From Flavobacteriales bacterium (GTDB taxonomy: Bacteria; Bacteroidota; Bacteroidia; Flavobacteriales_F; PHOS-HE28), in assembly GCA_016721005.1 (NCBI GenBank), contig JADKJM010000008.1:186001-250000 (forward strand): a DNA stretch of 64,000 bases, written 5' to 3'. Numbering within the stretch: position 1 is the first letter of the stretch; each line of letters starts with the position of its first letter. Position numbers and translations under genes: made by a program. Below, piece after piece: positions 27,916 through 40,222 of the stretch. The notes under the pieces were generated by a model. That model did no database searches, was not told the DNA's origin, and saw only the letters and a program-made list of their open reading frames with translations.

Positions 27916-28476
27916 TCACTCACCGGCTGCTTCCGCTCGGCGGATCTCCTGATCCAGCATGTCGTCCAGGGTCTTCAGTTCCTGCTCGTTCAACTTGCGC
28001 TCCACCCGTGCTTGCTTCTTCATGAAGCGGAACATCGCATTCTTCTTGATCTCGTACGCCACATACACGGTGAATTCCTTGGTCTCATCATTGAAGAAGG
28101 TTTCTTCTCCGCTCTTCCGTAGGTCGGCCAGTTCGGTGTTCATCACCTCGCGCACCAACGTCTGGAACTTGTCCGCCACATCGGCAGCGTTGGCGTTCTC
28201 TGTTTGCCCCAGATACTGGTCCGTGACCGCGCGGATATTCGTCCCTACCTGAGCCGCCACTTGGTTCTTCGCATCGATGTCCGCCTTGCCCCGCGCGATG
28301 TTCTGCTTCACACTGGCCCCTTGTCCGGTTCCGCGGAACCAGGAGGCATTACTCTCGTACTTGCTTCCGGAGAACGGTTGCTTCACCTTGGTGCCTGCGG
28401 GTCCGGTCTTGGGCGCACAACCCACCCAGAACAGCGCGGTGAGCAGGATGGGAATGGAGTTTCTAAGGTTGGTCAT
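27916..28476 (-). CDS. LPP20-like lipoprotein
   Basis: It encodes 186 residues with a signal peptide ending at a lipobox (LFWVGC-A). The mature part contains FRGTGQGASVKQNIARGKADIDAKNQVA, resembling LPP20/LipL-like lipoproteins, then long helical segments and an acidic C-terminus. It is probably anchored to the outer membrane. Function is unknown. A strong terminator follows. Confidence 0.78.
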   Translation of the reverse strand: MTNLRNSIPILLTALFWVGCAPKTGPAGTKVKQPFSGSKYESNASWFRGTGQGASVKQNIARGKADIDAKNQVAAQVGTNIRAVTDQYLGQTENANAADVADKFQTLVREVMNTELADLRKSGEETFFNDETKEFTVYVAYEIKKNAMFRFMKKQARVERKLNEQELKTLDDMLDQEIRRAEAAGE

Positions 28477-28596
28477 GGGCTTGTGAATGATCGGCCATCA
28501 GAGTGATGGCGCAGGTCCAAGGTCTGAAAAATTCGTGCCGCGAGGGTTGGATTCCGAATTCGATCGTGCATCTTCGGCTATCAAATCGAACAGGAC

Positions 28597-29613
28597 ATGA
28601 GAGCATTGAAGACCATTCTGATCATCGTGGTGGCCTTGGTCGTCCTGATCGCTGTTCTGGCGATGTTCGGCGACAGCAGGTTCCGTGTGGAGCGCACGAT
28701 CGTGGTGGCTGCCCCTGCTGCGGCCGTGTATGCGAACATCAGTTCCCTTGAAGCCATGGACAAATGGGGGCCATGGAAGGAAATGGAGCACAACATGACC
28801 GCCACGATGTCCGGCTCACCGGATGGCGAAGTGGGCGCGATCAGCCATTGGAAGAGCGATGAAAGCGAAGGCGAACAGGAACTCGCCGAGTTGGTGCCGA
28901 ACGAACGCATGCGCACGAAGCTCAGGTTCATTTCGCCGTGGAAGGCGAACAACGAAGGGACCTTCGATCTGGTGGCCATGGGCGATAGCACCAAAGTGAC
29001 CTGGGGGATCCAAGGCGAGAACGACTTCATGGGTAGGGTGGTGGCCTTGTTCATGGATATGGACAAAGCCGTGGGCCCAATGCTCGAGAAAGGCCTCGCG
29101 AACCTGAAGTCCATAACCGAGTCCGAGTACGCTGAAGTGACACCGGAGTATGAGATCCAGACGATCGATCGTCCGGCAATGCTCTATGTGGGAAAGCGGA
29201 AGGTGGTCGGCTGGGCGGATATGAAAGCCTTCTACGGCCAACAGTTCGGTGAGAGTATGGCCGCGATCGGAAAAGCCGGAGTGGCTCCGGCTGGTGTGCC
29301 ATCAGGAGTGTATTTCGAATGGAACGAGGAGAAGAAGACTGCGGACATGCTGGCCGGCATACCGGTTCCGATGGATGCGAAGAAGAAGTTGAAGGACCTG
29401 AGCCTGTATGAGACTCCCGCAGGCCGAGCACTTCTGATCGAGTACTACGGAGGCTATAGCGGACTGGGACCAGCGCACGAAGCCATGGATGCGTACATGA
29501 AGGCCAACAAACTCGAGTTCAACGTGAACGTGGTGGAGGAATACCTGACGGATCCCGGTTCAGAGCCGGATAGCTCGCGGTGGAGGACGAACGTCATCTA
29601 CTTGATCAAGTAG
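28597..29613 (+). CDS. SRPBCC plus GyrI-like effector-binding protein
   Basis: It encodes 338 residues. A single N-terminal membrane helix (TILIIVVALVVLIAVLAMF) is followed by an SRPBCC/polyketide-cyclase-like domain (residues about 30-175; VERTIVVAAPAAAVYANIS, WKEMEHNM). From about 185 to the end is a GyrI-like/AraC effector-binding domain (YEIQTIDRPAMLYVGKRK, GLGPAHEAMDAYM). Such fusions may bind small hydrophobic ligands. No DNA-binding part is present. Confidence 0.85.
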   Translation: MRALKTILIIVVALVVLIAVLAMFGDSRFRVERTIVVAAPAAAVYANISSLEAMDKWGPWKEMEHNMTATMSGSPDGEVGAISHWKSDESEGEQELAELVPNERMRTKLRFISPWKANNEGTFDLVAMGDSTKVTWGIQGENDFMGRVVALFMDMDKAVGPMLEKGLANLKSITESEYAEVTPEYEIQTIDRPAMLYVGKRKVVGWADMKAFYGQQFGESMAAIGKAGVAPAGVPSGVYFEWNEEKKTADMLAGIPVPMDAKKKLKDLSLYETPAGRALLIEYYGGYSGLGPAHEAMDAYMKANKLEFNVNVVEEYLTDPGSEPDSSRWRTNVIYLIK

Positions 29614-29630
29614 GATCGTTTCCATGACCA

Positions 29631-29660
29631 GAAAGAGCCCGGGCCATCCCGGGCTCTTTC
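29631..29660 (+). terminator. Perfect 13-bp hairpin terminator
   Basis: GAAAGAGCCCGGG and CCCGGGCTCTTTC flank a four-base loop and are followed by TTTGG. It ends where the next ORF may begin. Confidence 0.92.
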
Positions 29661-29661
29661 T

Positions 29662-30729
29662 TTGGCTCAACTTCGTGGCGTGGCATTGCGGATCTCGTTG
29701 TGTGAATACCGGTTGCTATTCAAGCGACCCTTCGGTACTGCGCATGGGCTCAGGAACGGCACGGACGCGCTGTTCATCCGGGTCGAGGAACGCGGGTTCA
29801 CGGGTTATGGAGAGGTGACGTTGCCGCCATACCTAGAGGAAACGATCCCGGGTGCTATTGATCGGATCACCAGCATCGCGGGTAAGGGTCCTTGGTCCGC
29901 GGATGGTCTATTGGCCGGATTGGATCGACTTCCTGAGTTCGGACTGAACACGAACGGAAGCCGGGCGGGGCTGCACATGGCCCTGTTGGACTTGATCGGA
30001 CAGCGGGATCGGGTCCTGATCAAACACTTGCTTCAAATAGATGCGGAGGAGACGCCGATCACCTTGATGACCATCGGGATCTGTGATCACAAGGAAGTTC
30101 CATCGCGGTTGGCCGAATTGCCTGATAGCGGTGCACTGAAATTGAAGATCGGAGACCCCGATGCCATGGACAGAGTGACGACGGTTAAATGGCTGGACAA
30201 TAGAATGTTGTTCCTCGACGGCAATCAGGGATATTCCTCTGTTAAGGAGGTCGTCAAGTTGGTTGAAGGAATTGGCACTGATCGGTTCCTCGGGATCGAG
30301 CAGCCGTTCACTGCGAAGATGGATGGATCCAATCCGGCACTGGCCCGCGCAACAAGAATCCCGGTTTACGGCGACGAATCCATCCAGTCGCTGGGCGATA
30401 TCGTCGAAGTCGGCCATTTGTTCCAAGGCGTGAATGTGAAGCTGATGAAGTGCGGTGGGCTCGATCGGGCTGCGGAGATGATCCGGAGGGCAAGGTCCAA
30501 GGGTTTACACATTATGCTGGGAAGCATGAGCGAAAGTTCCTTGGGTTGTACCGCCATGGCTCATTTGGGATGCGCTGCGGATCTTGTCGATCTGGATGGC
30601 CCTTGGTTGATCAAGAACGACCCGTTCTTGGGCGTGAAGATGGAGAACGGACGGATGATCAAGTCGCAGCAGCCTGGCCTGGGTGTGACAATGACCGTTC
30701 ATCTGAACTTCGCTCCGATTGGCGCATAA
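29662..30729 (+). CDS. Dipeptide epimerase (enolase superfamily)
   Basis: It encodes up to 355 residues. The TTG at 29662 abuts the preceding terminator, so the true start may be GTG at 29680 or TTG at 29686. The enolase-superfamily barrel carries LKLKIG (catalytic KxK), metal ligands in FLDGNQGY, GIEQPF and YGDESI, and the second catalytic lysine in VNVKLMKCGG. This matches L-Ala-D/L-Glu-type dipeptide epimerases of peptidoglycan recycling. The exact substrate is not proved. Confidence 0.85.
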   Translation: MAQLRGVALRISLCEYRLLFKRPFGTAHGLRNGTDALFIRVEERGFTGYGEVTLPPYLEETIPGAIDRITSIAGKGPWSADGLLAGLDRLPEFGLNTNGSRAGLHMALLDLIGQRDRVLIKHLLQIDAEETPITLMTIGICDHKEVPSRLAELPDSGALKLKIGDPDAMDRVTTVKWLDNRMLFLDGNQGYSSVKEVVKLVEGIGTDRFLGIEQPFTAKMDGSNPALARATRIPVYGDESIQSLGDIVEVGHLFQGVNVKLMKCGGLDRAAEMIRRARSKGLHIMLGSMSESSLGCTAMAHLGCAADLVDLDGPWLIKNDPFLGVKMENGRMIKSQQPGLGVTMTVHLNFAPIGA

Positions 30730-30809
30730 TTTATATTATGATAAGTTGAATTGAACTGAGTCCGAGGGCTTCGCAAGCCTACCAACCTACCCCACATCCT
30801 ACAAACAGC

Positions 30810-30833
30810 AGAAGCCGGATCACTCCGGCTTCT
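30810..30833 (-). terminator. Terminator after the gyrA-TPR transcript
   Basis: AGAAGCCGGA pairs with TCCGGCTTCT around TCAC, 24 bases past the TPR gene stop on the minus strand. Confidence 0.82.
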
Positions 30834-30856
30834 ACGATCCGACTTGAGCTTTCGAC

Positions 30857-32026
30857 CTACTGGCTCTTCTCCAGCTTCGCCTTCATCACGTCGTACTTCG
30901 CTTGGTCATTCGTCTTGCCGTATAGCTTGACGAGTTGCTGCATGGTCTGTACGTCCTTCTCATTGAGTGCGTGCGCCTGCTCGAAGTACGGGACCGCCTT
31001 CAAGTAGATCTCATCGGCTACTTTCTTACAGGCCATGTACTCGGCGTCAGCCTTCAGCTTGTTGCACTTCTCATATTCGAAGGCCGCGCGGTTGTTGTAG
31101 AGCACCCCGATGTTGAAGTAGGCGTCGAAGAACTTCGGGTCGATGGAGATGCTCTTCTTGTAGGCTTCCTCTGCTTTGGCATAGGCGGCCATGATCGCTG
31201 CTTCATCCTTCGCCTCGCTGGCCTTCTTGTCGTGGAGGCCACCAAGGACCGACCACAGTACCGCATTCCCTGGATCTTTGCCCAGCGCTGCGATCACACT
31301 CGCTTCGGCCTCTTCGCTACGATCAGCGGCAAGCAGGAAGGTCATTTCGTCCAGCATCAGGTCCTTTTCACCGGGGAACCGCTGCAGGCCCTCCTGGATG
31401 GTGACGATCGCGCCGTTCAGATCCTCGCCTTTCCGCTGAAGGCTGGCGATGTAGCGGTACACCTCCGGCTTATTGTAGCCGATCGCGATGGATTCACGAT
31501 AGCGCCGTATGGCATTGGCCGCATCACCCTTTGACTCGTACGCCAAGGCAGAGTTGAACACCGCATTGGTATCCGTCATATTGAAGCTCTTGGCGATCTG
31601 TTCTGCACGCGCGTACCGCGCGATCGCGGCGTCGTAGTCCTTCTTTCCGAACGCATCATTACCCGCATTGAGCGAAGCGCCTTGCAAGGCCCCAAGTGCA
31701 ATGGTGTTCTCGCGCTTGTACGAGCCCTTGGTATCGAGCTCATTCGCCTTCATGTAGCTCTCCGCGGCCAGATCGATCGCGGTCGGGAACTGCTGCTTCA
31801 GCGCTTCGTCTGTTCCTAGTGCGATCATGCGGTAGATATCACCGCGGTAACGCCAGGTCTTCTCGGCAAGGCCGGTCTTGGCATCGGAGATCGCTGGCTC
31901 GATGAATTCAGCCGCCTTCGCGAGATCGCCGTCCTGCATGTAGTTGTAGGCATTTACCACGTTCGCGTTCTGGGCGTTCAACGCGAGGGCTGCCAGCAGG
32001 CTAGTAGAAGTCAGTAGGGTCTTCAT
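30857..32026 (-). CDS. Secreted TPR protein downstream of gyrA
   Basis: It encodes 389 residues from the ATG at 32026, where a signal peptide begins (MKTLLTSTSLLAALALNA-Q). It then holds many tetratricopeptide-like repeats (GDLAKAAEFIEPAI, KKDYDAAIARYARAEQIA, NAIRRYRESIAIGYNKPEVYRYIASL, FFDAYFNIGVLYNNRAAFEYEKC). The gyrA stop is 21 bases upstream, so the genes are probably co-transcribed. It is likely a periplasmic scaffold. Function is unknown. Confidence 0.85.
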   Translation of the reverse strand: MKTLLTSTSLLAALALNAQNANVVNAYNYMQDGDLAKAAEFIEPAISDAKTGLAEKTWRYRGDIYRMIALGTDEALKQQFPTAIDLAAESYMKANELDTKGSYKRENTIALGALQGASLNAGNDAFGKKDYDAAIARYARAEQIAKSFNMTDTNAVFNSALAYESKGDAANAIRRYRESIAIGYNKPEVYRYIASLQRKGEDLNGAIVTIQEGLQRFPGEKDLMLDEMTFLLAADRSEEAEASVIAALGKDPGNAVLWSVLGGLHDKKASEAKDEAAIMAAYAKAEEAYKKSISIDPKFFDAYFNIGVLYNNRAAFEYEKCNKLKADAEYMACKKVADEIYLKAVPYFEQAHALNEKDVQTMQQLVKLYGKTNDQAKYDVMKAKLEKSQ

Positions 32027-32047
32027 CACTTGGATCATCCGTTAGGT

Positions 32048-34636
32048 TCAGGCTTCGGGCTCGTCGGTATCAACTACGGTGCCATCGACCTGGTCATCTG
32101 TTGCTGTGCCTTCCTCGCCTTCCGGTGTGGCCTCCTCTTCTTCGTGCAGATCGCTATCGACTTTGGCGACGGCCGCGATCTGGTCGCCCTTGCGCAATTC
32201 GATCAAGCGCACGCCTTGCGTAGCGCGGCCGAGAACGCGCATTTCATCCAGGCCCATGCGGATCGTGATGCCTTGGCGGGTGATGATCATCAAGTGATCC
32301 TGATCCATCACGCTCTTGATCGCGATGAGCTCGCCGGTCTTGTCGGTGACCTGCAGGGTCTTCACACCCTTGCCTCCACGTTTCACCATGCGATAGGCGT
32401 AATCGATCTTGCCTTCCACTTCCTCTGCGATCGCCGAACGCTTTCCGTAGCCGTTCTCGCTCACCACCAGCACCTGGCGCGTGATCAATTCCTCCTTATC
32501 CACGGTGATCATCCCGATCACCTCGTTCTTCTTGCTGCCGCCAGTCAGGTTCATGCCGCGTACACCACTGGCGTTACGGCCCATCGGACGGACCTGGCTC
32601 TCCTCGAAGTGTACGGCGCGGCCATCATGGCTGGCGAGGATCACGTGGTGGTTGCCGTTGGTCAATTTGGCTTCTAGCAATTCATCCCCTTCCCGGATAC
32701 CCACCGCGATGATCCCGTTCACGCGCGGACGGCTGTATGCTTCGAGCGTGGTCTTCTTGATGATCCCTTTCTTGGTACACAGGACCACGAAGTGGTTGTT
32801 CAGGTATTCCTCGCTGGTGAGGTCGGTGACGTTCAGGTAGGCGACCACCTTGTCATCCCCATCCATTTGCACGAGGTTGATGATCGCGCGGCCCTTGCTC
32901 TGGCGCGTGCCTTCCGGGATATCGAAGACCCGCATCCAGTAGCACTTGCCCTTCTGGGTGAAGATGAGCATGTAGTTGTGGTTGGTGGCCACGAACAGGT
33001 GCTCGAGGAAGTCCTCATCACGCGTAGTGGAACCACGCGCTCCTTGGCCACCGCGGCCTTGCATGCGGAACTCGGTGAGTGAGGTCCGCTTGATGTAGCC
33101 CAAATGGCTGATCGTGACCACCACCGCCTCATCGGCGATGAGGTCCTCCATGCGCATGTCGCCGCTGGATTGGACGATCTCGGTGCGACGCTTGTCGCCG
33201 TACTTCTCCTTGATCTCCACAGTCTCATCCTTGATGATCTGCATCCGCAGGCCTTCGTCGGCCAGCACTGAACGCAGGTAGGCGATCAGCTTCATCAACT
33301 CGGCGTGCTCGTCACGGATCTTGTCGCGCTCCAAGCCGGTGAGACGCTGCAAGCGCATGTCGAGGATGGCCTTCGACTGGATCTCGCTGAGTGCGAACTG
33401 GCTCATCAATCCCTCTCGGGCTTCGTCAGGGGTCTGGCTGGCGCGGATCAGCTTGATCACTTCATCAAGGTGGTCCAGTGCGATCAGCAATCCTTCCAGG
33501 ATGTGTGCGCGCTCCTCGGCCTTGCGCAGATCGAACTTGGTACGGCGCACCACCACATCGTGGCGATGGTCCACGAAGTGTACGATCATGGCCTTCAAGC
33601 CCAACAGCATCGGCCGACCGCCGACCAATGCGATGTTGTTGAAACTGAAGCTGGTCTGCAACGCGCTGTACTTGTACAACTGGTTGAGCACCACGGTGCC
33701 CATGGCCTCGCGCTTCACTTCATACGCTAGACGGATCCCGGTGCGATCGCTGTAGTCGTTCACATCGCTCAGGCCCTCCACGCGCTTCTCGTTCACCAGG
33801 TCGGCGATGCCCTTGTAGAGTTGCACCGCTTTGTTGGTCTGGAAGGGGATCTCCGTACAGATGATCGTTTCACGACCGGTCTTCACGTCCTCCTCGATAT
33901 GGCACTTGGCACGGAGCACGATGCGACCGCGGCCGGTCTCGTAAGCTTCCTTGATCCCTTCGGTTCCGTAGATCACGCCACCTGTGGGGAAATCGGGGCC
34001 CTTCACGAACTGCATCAAGCCTTCCGTATCGATGTCCTTGTTGTCGATGTAGGCCATGATGCCATCGCAGACCTCAGTGAGGTTGTGCGGTGGCATGTTG
34101 GTGGCCATCCCTACTGCGATCCCTGAGGCTCCATTGATCAGCAGGTTAGGGATCCGCGTGGGCATTACGCTGGGCTCTTCCAGCGTGTCATCGAAGTTCG
34201 GACGCATGTCCACCGTCTCCTTGTCGAGGTCGGCGAGCACTTCCTCTGCGATCTTCTTCAGACGTGCCTCGGTGTATCGCATCGCTGCGGGGCTATCGCC
34301 ATCGATGCTGCCGAAGTTCCCTTGGCCATCCACCAGCGGATAACGCAAGCTCCATTCCTGCGCCATACGCACCATGGCGTCATATACACTGCTATCGCCG
34401 TGCGGGTGGTACTTACCGAGTACCTCACCGACGATACGTGCGCTCTTCTTGTACGGTCGGTTGCTGAGGACGCCGAGGTCCTGCATGCCATAGAGCACAC
34501 GGCGGTGTACGGGCTTCAATCCATCGCGCACGTCGGGCAGGGCCCGGCTCACGATCACCGACATCGAATAATCGATGTAGGCGGTGCGCATTTCGTTCTC
34601 GATGTTGATCGGGATGATCTTCTCTCCTTCTGCCAT
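32048..34636 (-). CDS. gyrA: DNA gyrase subunit A
   Basis: It encodes 862 residues. The breakage-reunion domain has catalytic Tyr121 in SPAAMRYTEARL. The quinolone-resistance region reads HPHGDSSVYDAMVRM, retaining the serine and aspartate (residues 82 and 86, equivalent to E. coli 83 and 87) associated with sensitivity. The C-terminal pinwheel repeats contain the GyrA box-like QGRGGQGARG. The tail is acidic. Gyrase introduces negative supercoils together with GyrB, which is not in the window. Confidence 0.97.
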   Translation of the reverse strand: MAEGEKIIPINIENEMRTAYIDYSMSVIVSRALPDVRDGLKPVHRRVLYGMQDLGVLSNRPYKKSARIVGEVLGKYHPHGDSSVYDAMVRMAQEWSLRYPLVDGQGNFGSIDGDSPAAMRYTEARLKKIAEEVLADLDKETVDMRPNFDDTLEEPSVMPTRIPNLLINGASGIAVGMATNMPPHNLTEVCDGIMAYIDNKDIDTEGLMQFVKGPDFPTGGVIYGTEGIKEAYETGRGRIVLRAKCHIEEDVKTGRETIICTEIPFQTNKAVQLYKGIADLVNEKRVEGLSDVNDYSDRTGIRLAYEVKREAMGTVVLNQLYKYSALQTSFSFNNIALVGGRPMLLGLKAMIVHFVDHRHDVVVRRTKFDLRKAEERAHILEGLLIALDHLDEVIKLIRASQTPDEAREGLMSQFALSEIQSKAILDMRLQRLTGLERDKIRDEHAELMKLIAYLRSVLADEGLRMQIIKDETVEIKEKYGDKRRTEIVQSSGDMRMEDLIADEAVVVTISHLGYIKRTSLTEFRMQGRGGQGARGSTTRDEDFLEHLFVATNHNYMLIFTQKGKCYWMRVFDIPEGTRQSKGRAIINLVQMDGDDKVVAYLNVTDLTSEEYLNNHFVVLCTKKGIIKKTTLEAYSRPRVNGIIAVGIREGDELLEAKLTNGNHHVILASHDGRAVHFEESQVRPMGRNASGVRGMNLTGGSKKNEVIGMITVDKEELITRQVLVVSENGYGKRSAIAEEVEGKIDYAYRMVKRGGKGVKTLQVTDKTGELIAIKSVMDQDHLMIITRQGITIRMGLDEMRVLGRATQGVRLIELRKGDQIAAVAKVDSDLHEEEEATPEGEEGTATDDQVDGTVVDTDEPEA

Positions 34637-34735
34637 TCTGTTCGGGTGCTGTCACTGGCCTGCTCCTTGTTGAACAGGCCTTTTGAAAGGGAGCCCGAAA
34701 GTATCCCGATCGCACGGATGAAGAGGTGCTGTATT

Positions 34736-34766
34736 TTTCCACAACCCCACAGAATGCTGTGGATAA
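34736..34766. promoter_or_regulatory. Inverted DnaA-box-like pair between gyrA and clpC
   Basis: TGTGGATAA at 34758-34766 is a perfect reverse-complement DnaA box, and TTTTCCACA at about 34736-34744 differs from the consensus by one base in the opposite orientation. They lie in the divergent gyrA-clpC promoter region. A single pair is not enough to call an origin; a regulatory role is possible. Confidence 0.35.
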
Positions 34767-34895
34767 TTGCCCTTCCTTGTTCAAAGTCCGCTGGAACCCG
34801 GCGCGATAGCTTGCTCGCCGAGGCCCGATCCTTAAGTTGTTAATTCCGTTGAACGGAACATTCTTCGATTTACCCCCACCTTTGGAACCAGCTAA

Positions 34896-37493
<2,598 letters not shown>

Positions 37494-37513
37494 GTACGAA
37501 CGAGATCAGAAGT

Positions 37514-37537
37514 GAGCGGCCCCGAGAGGGGCTCTTC
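37514..37537 (+). terminator. Probable clpC terminator
   Basis: GGCCCC-GAGA-GGGGCT forms a short hairpin with an imperfect lower stem, about 20 bases after the clpC stop, followed by CTTC. The match is weaker than other terminators here. Confidence 0.55.
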
Positions 37538-37792
37538 ACGTTTCATGGGTGGTTCGCTCACTGCTGAGCCGGTAAAAGGATCCGCACACGATCCTGATGG
37601 CCGGGGTCAAGTCCAAGGGAGCGAGGGAGAGCGCCTTCACCCTATCGTTGCTCACCGGAGCTTGACAACCGAGAGCGCTTGCGACGGTCCAAATGTTAAG
37701 GCTGTTAACATCAAATGCGAAGATCTGTTGATCCCGAACGATCGGCTGAAAGTTGACCAAAGATTTGATCGTCGATAAAAACCGACAGCCCA

Positions 37793-38278
37793 ATGAAAAC
37801 CTCACTGAAGTTGGCCGCACTGATCTGCGGCATGTCGATGGCCGGTGCAACCATGGCACAGAACGCGACCACTACGAGCAAGGGCACCACCACACGGACC
37901 GCGAGTACCACGAGCATATCCGCGCGGACCACTCCAGAACACAACGAAGCGGCGATGCCCACTTGGCAGCCGCTCGACGTGGCCCGGATGACTAAGGACC
38001 TCGGACTGACCGCCGAGCAGACCAAGCGCCTCGAGGCCATTGCCATGAAGAACACCACGGAGCACAAGACCGTGATGGCGAAAGAGCCCAAGCCGAGCAA
38101 GGAGGAATGCGCGAAGATGGATGCCGCGTCGATGGAACAGTGCCACGCCGGGGTGAAGGAGGTGCTCACAGCGGACCAGTATTCCCGTTGGATGAAGGAA
38201 CAGCATGCGGACATGGCTGCTCCAGCGGCAAGGCCGATGGCACCCGCCACCGAGCGGAAGGCCGCGACGGCCAAGTAG
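37793..38278 (+). CDS. Spy/CpxP-like periplasmic protein
   Basis: It encodes 161 residues with a signal peptide (LKLAALICGMSMAGATMA-Q). A Thr/Ser-rich linker is followed by a helical region with DLGLTAEQTKRLEAI, the LTxxQ-like motif of the Spy/CpxP family. Two cysteines (EECAKMD, MEQCHAG) may form a disulfide. It is probably a periplasmic stress chaperone-like protein. The C-terminal tail is Ala/Pro-rich. Confidence 0.7.
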   Translation: MKTSLKLAALICGMSMAGATMAQNATTTSKGTTTRTASTTSISARTTPEHNEAAMPTWQPLDVARMTKDLGLTAEQTKRLEAIAMKNTTEHKTVMAKEPKPSKEECAKMDAASMEQCHAGVKEVLTADQYSRWMKEQHADMAAPAARPMAPATERKAATAK

Positions 38279-38300
38279 GCCCCGCCTCCAACGTCACAGC

Positions 38301-38325
38301 GAACGCCCTGTCCCCCGGGGCGTTC
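38301..38325 (+). terminator. Terminator after the Spy-like gene
   Basis: GAACGCCC pairs with GGGCGTTC around a C-rich loop, 22 bases after the stop. Confidence 0.8.
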
Positions 38326-38443
38326 GTTCGTTGGTACCGGCACGATCGGCCGGATGTACGGGACGATCCCATCATCATCGCGCCGCACGCGGATGAAGGC
38401 CCGATCGAAAAACATCCAGCTTTGTAACGACACACAGCGCTCG

Positions 38444-39751
38444 ATGATCCTACAGAACTGGTGGTTCACCACCTTGCTCGGTATCGAAGACCCGATCGAA
38501 CCGCCGTTGGTGGGCGACCGGAAGGCCGATGTGGTCATCATCGGTGCCGGTGCAGCCGGTCTTTCAGCGGCATACGCCTTGATGAATTCCTGTGTGAAGG
38601 TGGTCGTGCTGGAGCGCAACATCTGCGGGGGCAGTTCCTCGGGCAAGAGCGCGGGATTCCTTACGCCGGACAGCGAGTTGGAACTGGCGCAATTGGAACG
38701 TCGGTTCGGCAATGCGGGAGCGGCCGAGCTCTGGAACGTGGCCACGCGCGGTGTGGAGATGATGGCCGAGCGCGTGCGCGAGCACCACATCCCGTGCGAT
38801 CTACAGGTGCAGGACAGCCTGTTCCTCGGCAAGGGCAAGAGCGGATGGGAAGCGGTGCAGGATGAAGTCCGCTCGCGAGAGGCGCTGGGCTTCGAGCAGG
38901 AGCAACTGGATGCGCGATCCGTGCGATCGCTCATCGGATCCAGCGCCTATTCCGGCGCAGTGCGGTACAAGGGGACCTATGGCATCAACGCGTTGCTCTA
39001 CTGCCAAGGCATGAAGAAGGTGTTGAAGGAGCATGGCGTGGTGATCCACGAAGCATCGGAGGTGATCGGATGGAAGGAGCACACGGTTCGGACGCACCTG
39101 GGTTCGGTAACCGCGGATCGGATCATCTTCTGTGCGGACAAGCTTTCGCCGCACCTTAGCCAGCATGCGGAGAACATCTACCATGCGCAGACCTTCCTCT
39201 CCATCAGCGAGCCGTTGGGGGACGATGCCGCACGCACGCTGTTCCCATCGGAACGGTTCCAGTGTTGGGATTCGGATCTGGTCTATTCGTACTTCCGCAT
39301 GACGGGTGATGGTCGCCTGCTGCTCGGTGGCGGGGACATGCTCACCACCTTCGCCAGGAACGATGTGAATTCCTCGCGGGTCATCGATCAGGTGATCAGC
39401 GGCTTCAAGAAGAACTTCCCGCAACTGCGGGGCCTCCGTTTCATCCAATACTGGCCGGGGCGGATCGATACCACCCGCGACCTGATCCCCACGGTGATCA
39501 ATGAAGAGAGGACGCCCTGGGTACACTTCGTGCTGGGCTGCGTGGGCCTTCCATGGGCCACCTTCTGCGGCGACTTCGTTGCGCGGCAGGCCACGGGAGT
39601 GGCAGGGCCGATGGACGAGAAGTGCTATCACTACTTCCGGCCGGATCGGAAGTTCCTGGTCCCGCTCTGGCTGGAGCGTATCATCGGCAAGCAGATCGTG
39701 TTCTCCTTGAACAACGGCTGGGCGAAGTACTACCAGGTGGACGTACACTAG
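38444..39751 (+). CDS. FAD-dependent oxidoreductase (DAO family)
   Basis: It encodes 435 residues from the ATG at 38444 (MILQNWWFTT). A longer frame to 38354 is basic and atypical. The dinucleotide fold VVIIGAGAAGLSAAYAL is at about residues 27-43. ICGGSSSGKSAGFLTPD follows as in amine or glycine oxidase-like DAO proteins. Near the end GCVGLPWATFCGDFVA completes the FAD site. The substrate, perhaps an amine or amino acid, is unknown. An MprF-like fragment starts 6 bases downstream. Confidence 0.85.
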   Translation: MILQNWWFTTLLGIEDPIEPPLVGDRKADVVIIGAGAAGLSAAYALMNSCVKVVVLERNICGGSSSGKSAGFLTPDSELELAQLERRFGNAGAAELWNVATRGVEMMAERVREHHIPCDLQVQDSLFLGKGKSGWEAVQDEVRSREALGFEQEQLDARSVRSLIGSSAYSGAVRYKGTYGINALLYCQGMKKVLKEHGVVIHEASEVIGWKEHTVRTHLGSVTADRIIFCADKLSPHLSQHAENIYHAQTFLSISEPLGDDAARTLFPSERFQCWDSDLVYSYFRMTGDGRLLLGGGDMLTTFARNDVNSSRVIDQVISGFKKNFPQLRGLRFIQYWPGRIDTTRDLIPTVINEERTPWVHFVLGCVGLPWATFCGDFVARQATGVAGPMDEKCYHYFRPDRKFLVPLWLERIIGKQIVFSLNNGWAKYYQVDVH

Positions 39752-39757
39752 GGGAGC

Positions 39758-40222
39758 ATGTCAAGACTGTTCTATCCAGTGTGCCAAGCCGGAGTTGTGA
39801 ACTTCCGATCCCGGCCAGTGGAGAACAAGGGCGAACGTGTACTGGCCTTTTTGAACATGATACCGGACCACACTCCGGGCGGATCGACCTATGACCTGAT
39901 CCGCGCTGCTACGGATGCGCCGCGTTACGCGATCGACCTCCTTGTAGTGAAGTACTTCGAGACCGTAAAAGCCCTCGGCTACAAGTCGGTGAACATGGGC
40001 CTTGCACCCATGTCGGGTATCGAACGACCGGCCGAATTATCCGGACGTGCATTGAAATTCGCCTACGAACGGATCTCCGCCTCCGGCCATTACAAAGGAC
40101 TTCGTGCGTTCAAGGAGAAATTCGCGCCCGATTGGCGCAACAAATACCTTGTCTTCGACCACGACTTCGACCTCTTCTTCATCCCCATGGCGTTGAAGCG
40201 TCTGGAGGAGCATGAATCATGA
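39758..40222 (+). CDS. MprF C-terminal-like fragment
   Basis: It encodes 154 residues. The sequence matches only the C-terminal part of the DUF2156 catalytic domain of phosphatidylglycerol lysyltransferase MprF: LAFLNMIPDHTPGGSTYDLIR, YKSVNMGLAPMSGI, HYKGLRAFKEKFAPDWRNKYL. The membrane flippase part and the first half of the acyltransferase fold are missing. It is either a truncated remnant or a small stand-alone GNAT-like domain. It sits between an FAD oxidoreductase gene and a DUF1003 gene, with an 11-base overlap with the latter. Confidence 0.65.
   Translation: MSRLFYPVCQAGVVNFRSRPVENKGERVLAFLNMIPDHTPGGSTYDLIRAATDAPRYAIDLLVVKYFETVKALGYKSVNMGLAPMSGIERPAELSGRALKFAYERISASGHYKGLRAFKEKFAPDWRNKYLVFDHDFDLFFIPMALKRLEEHES

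Noticed and set aside
34736..34766. Replication origin
   Set aside because: One perfect and one imperfect DnaA box are not a cluster, and dnaA, dnaN or gidA are not adjacent.
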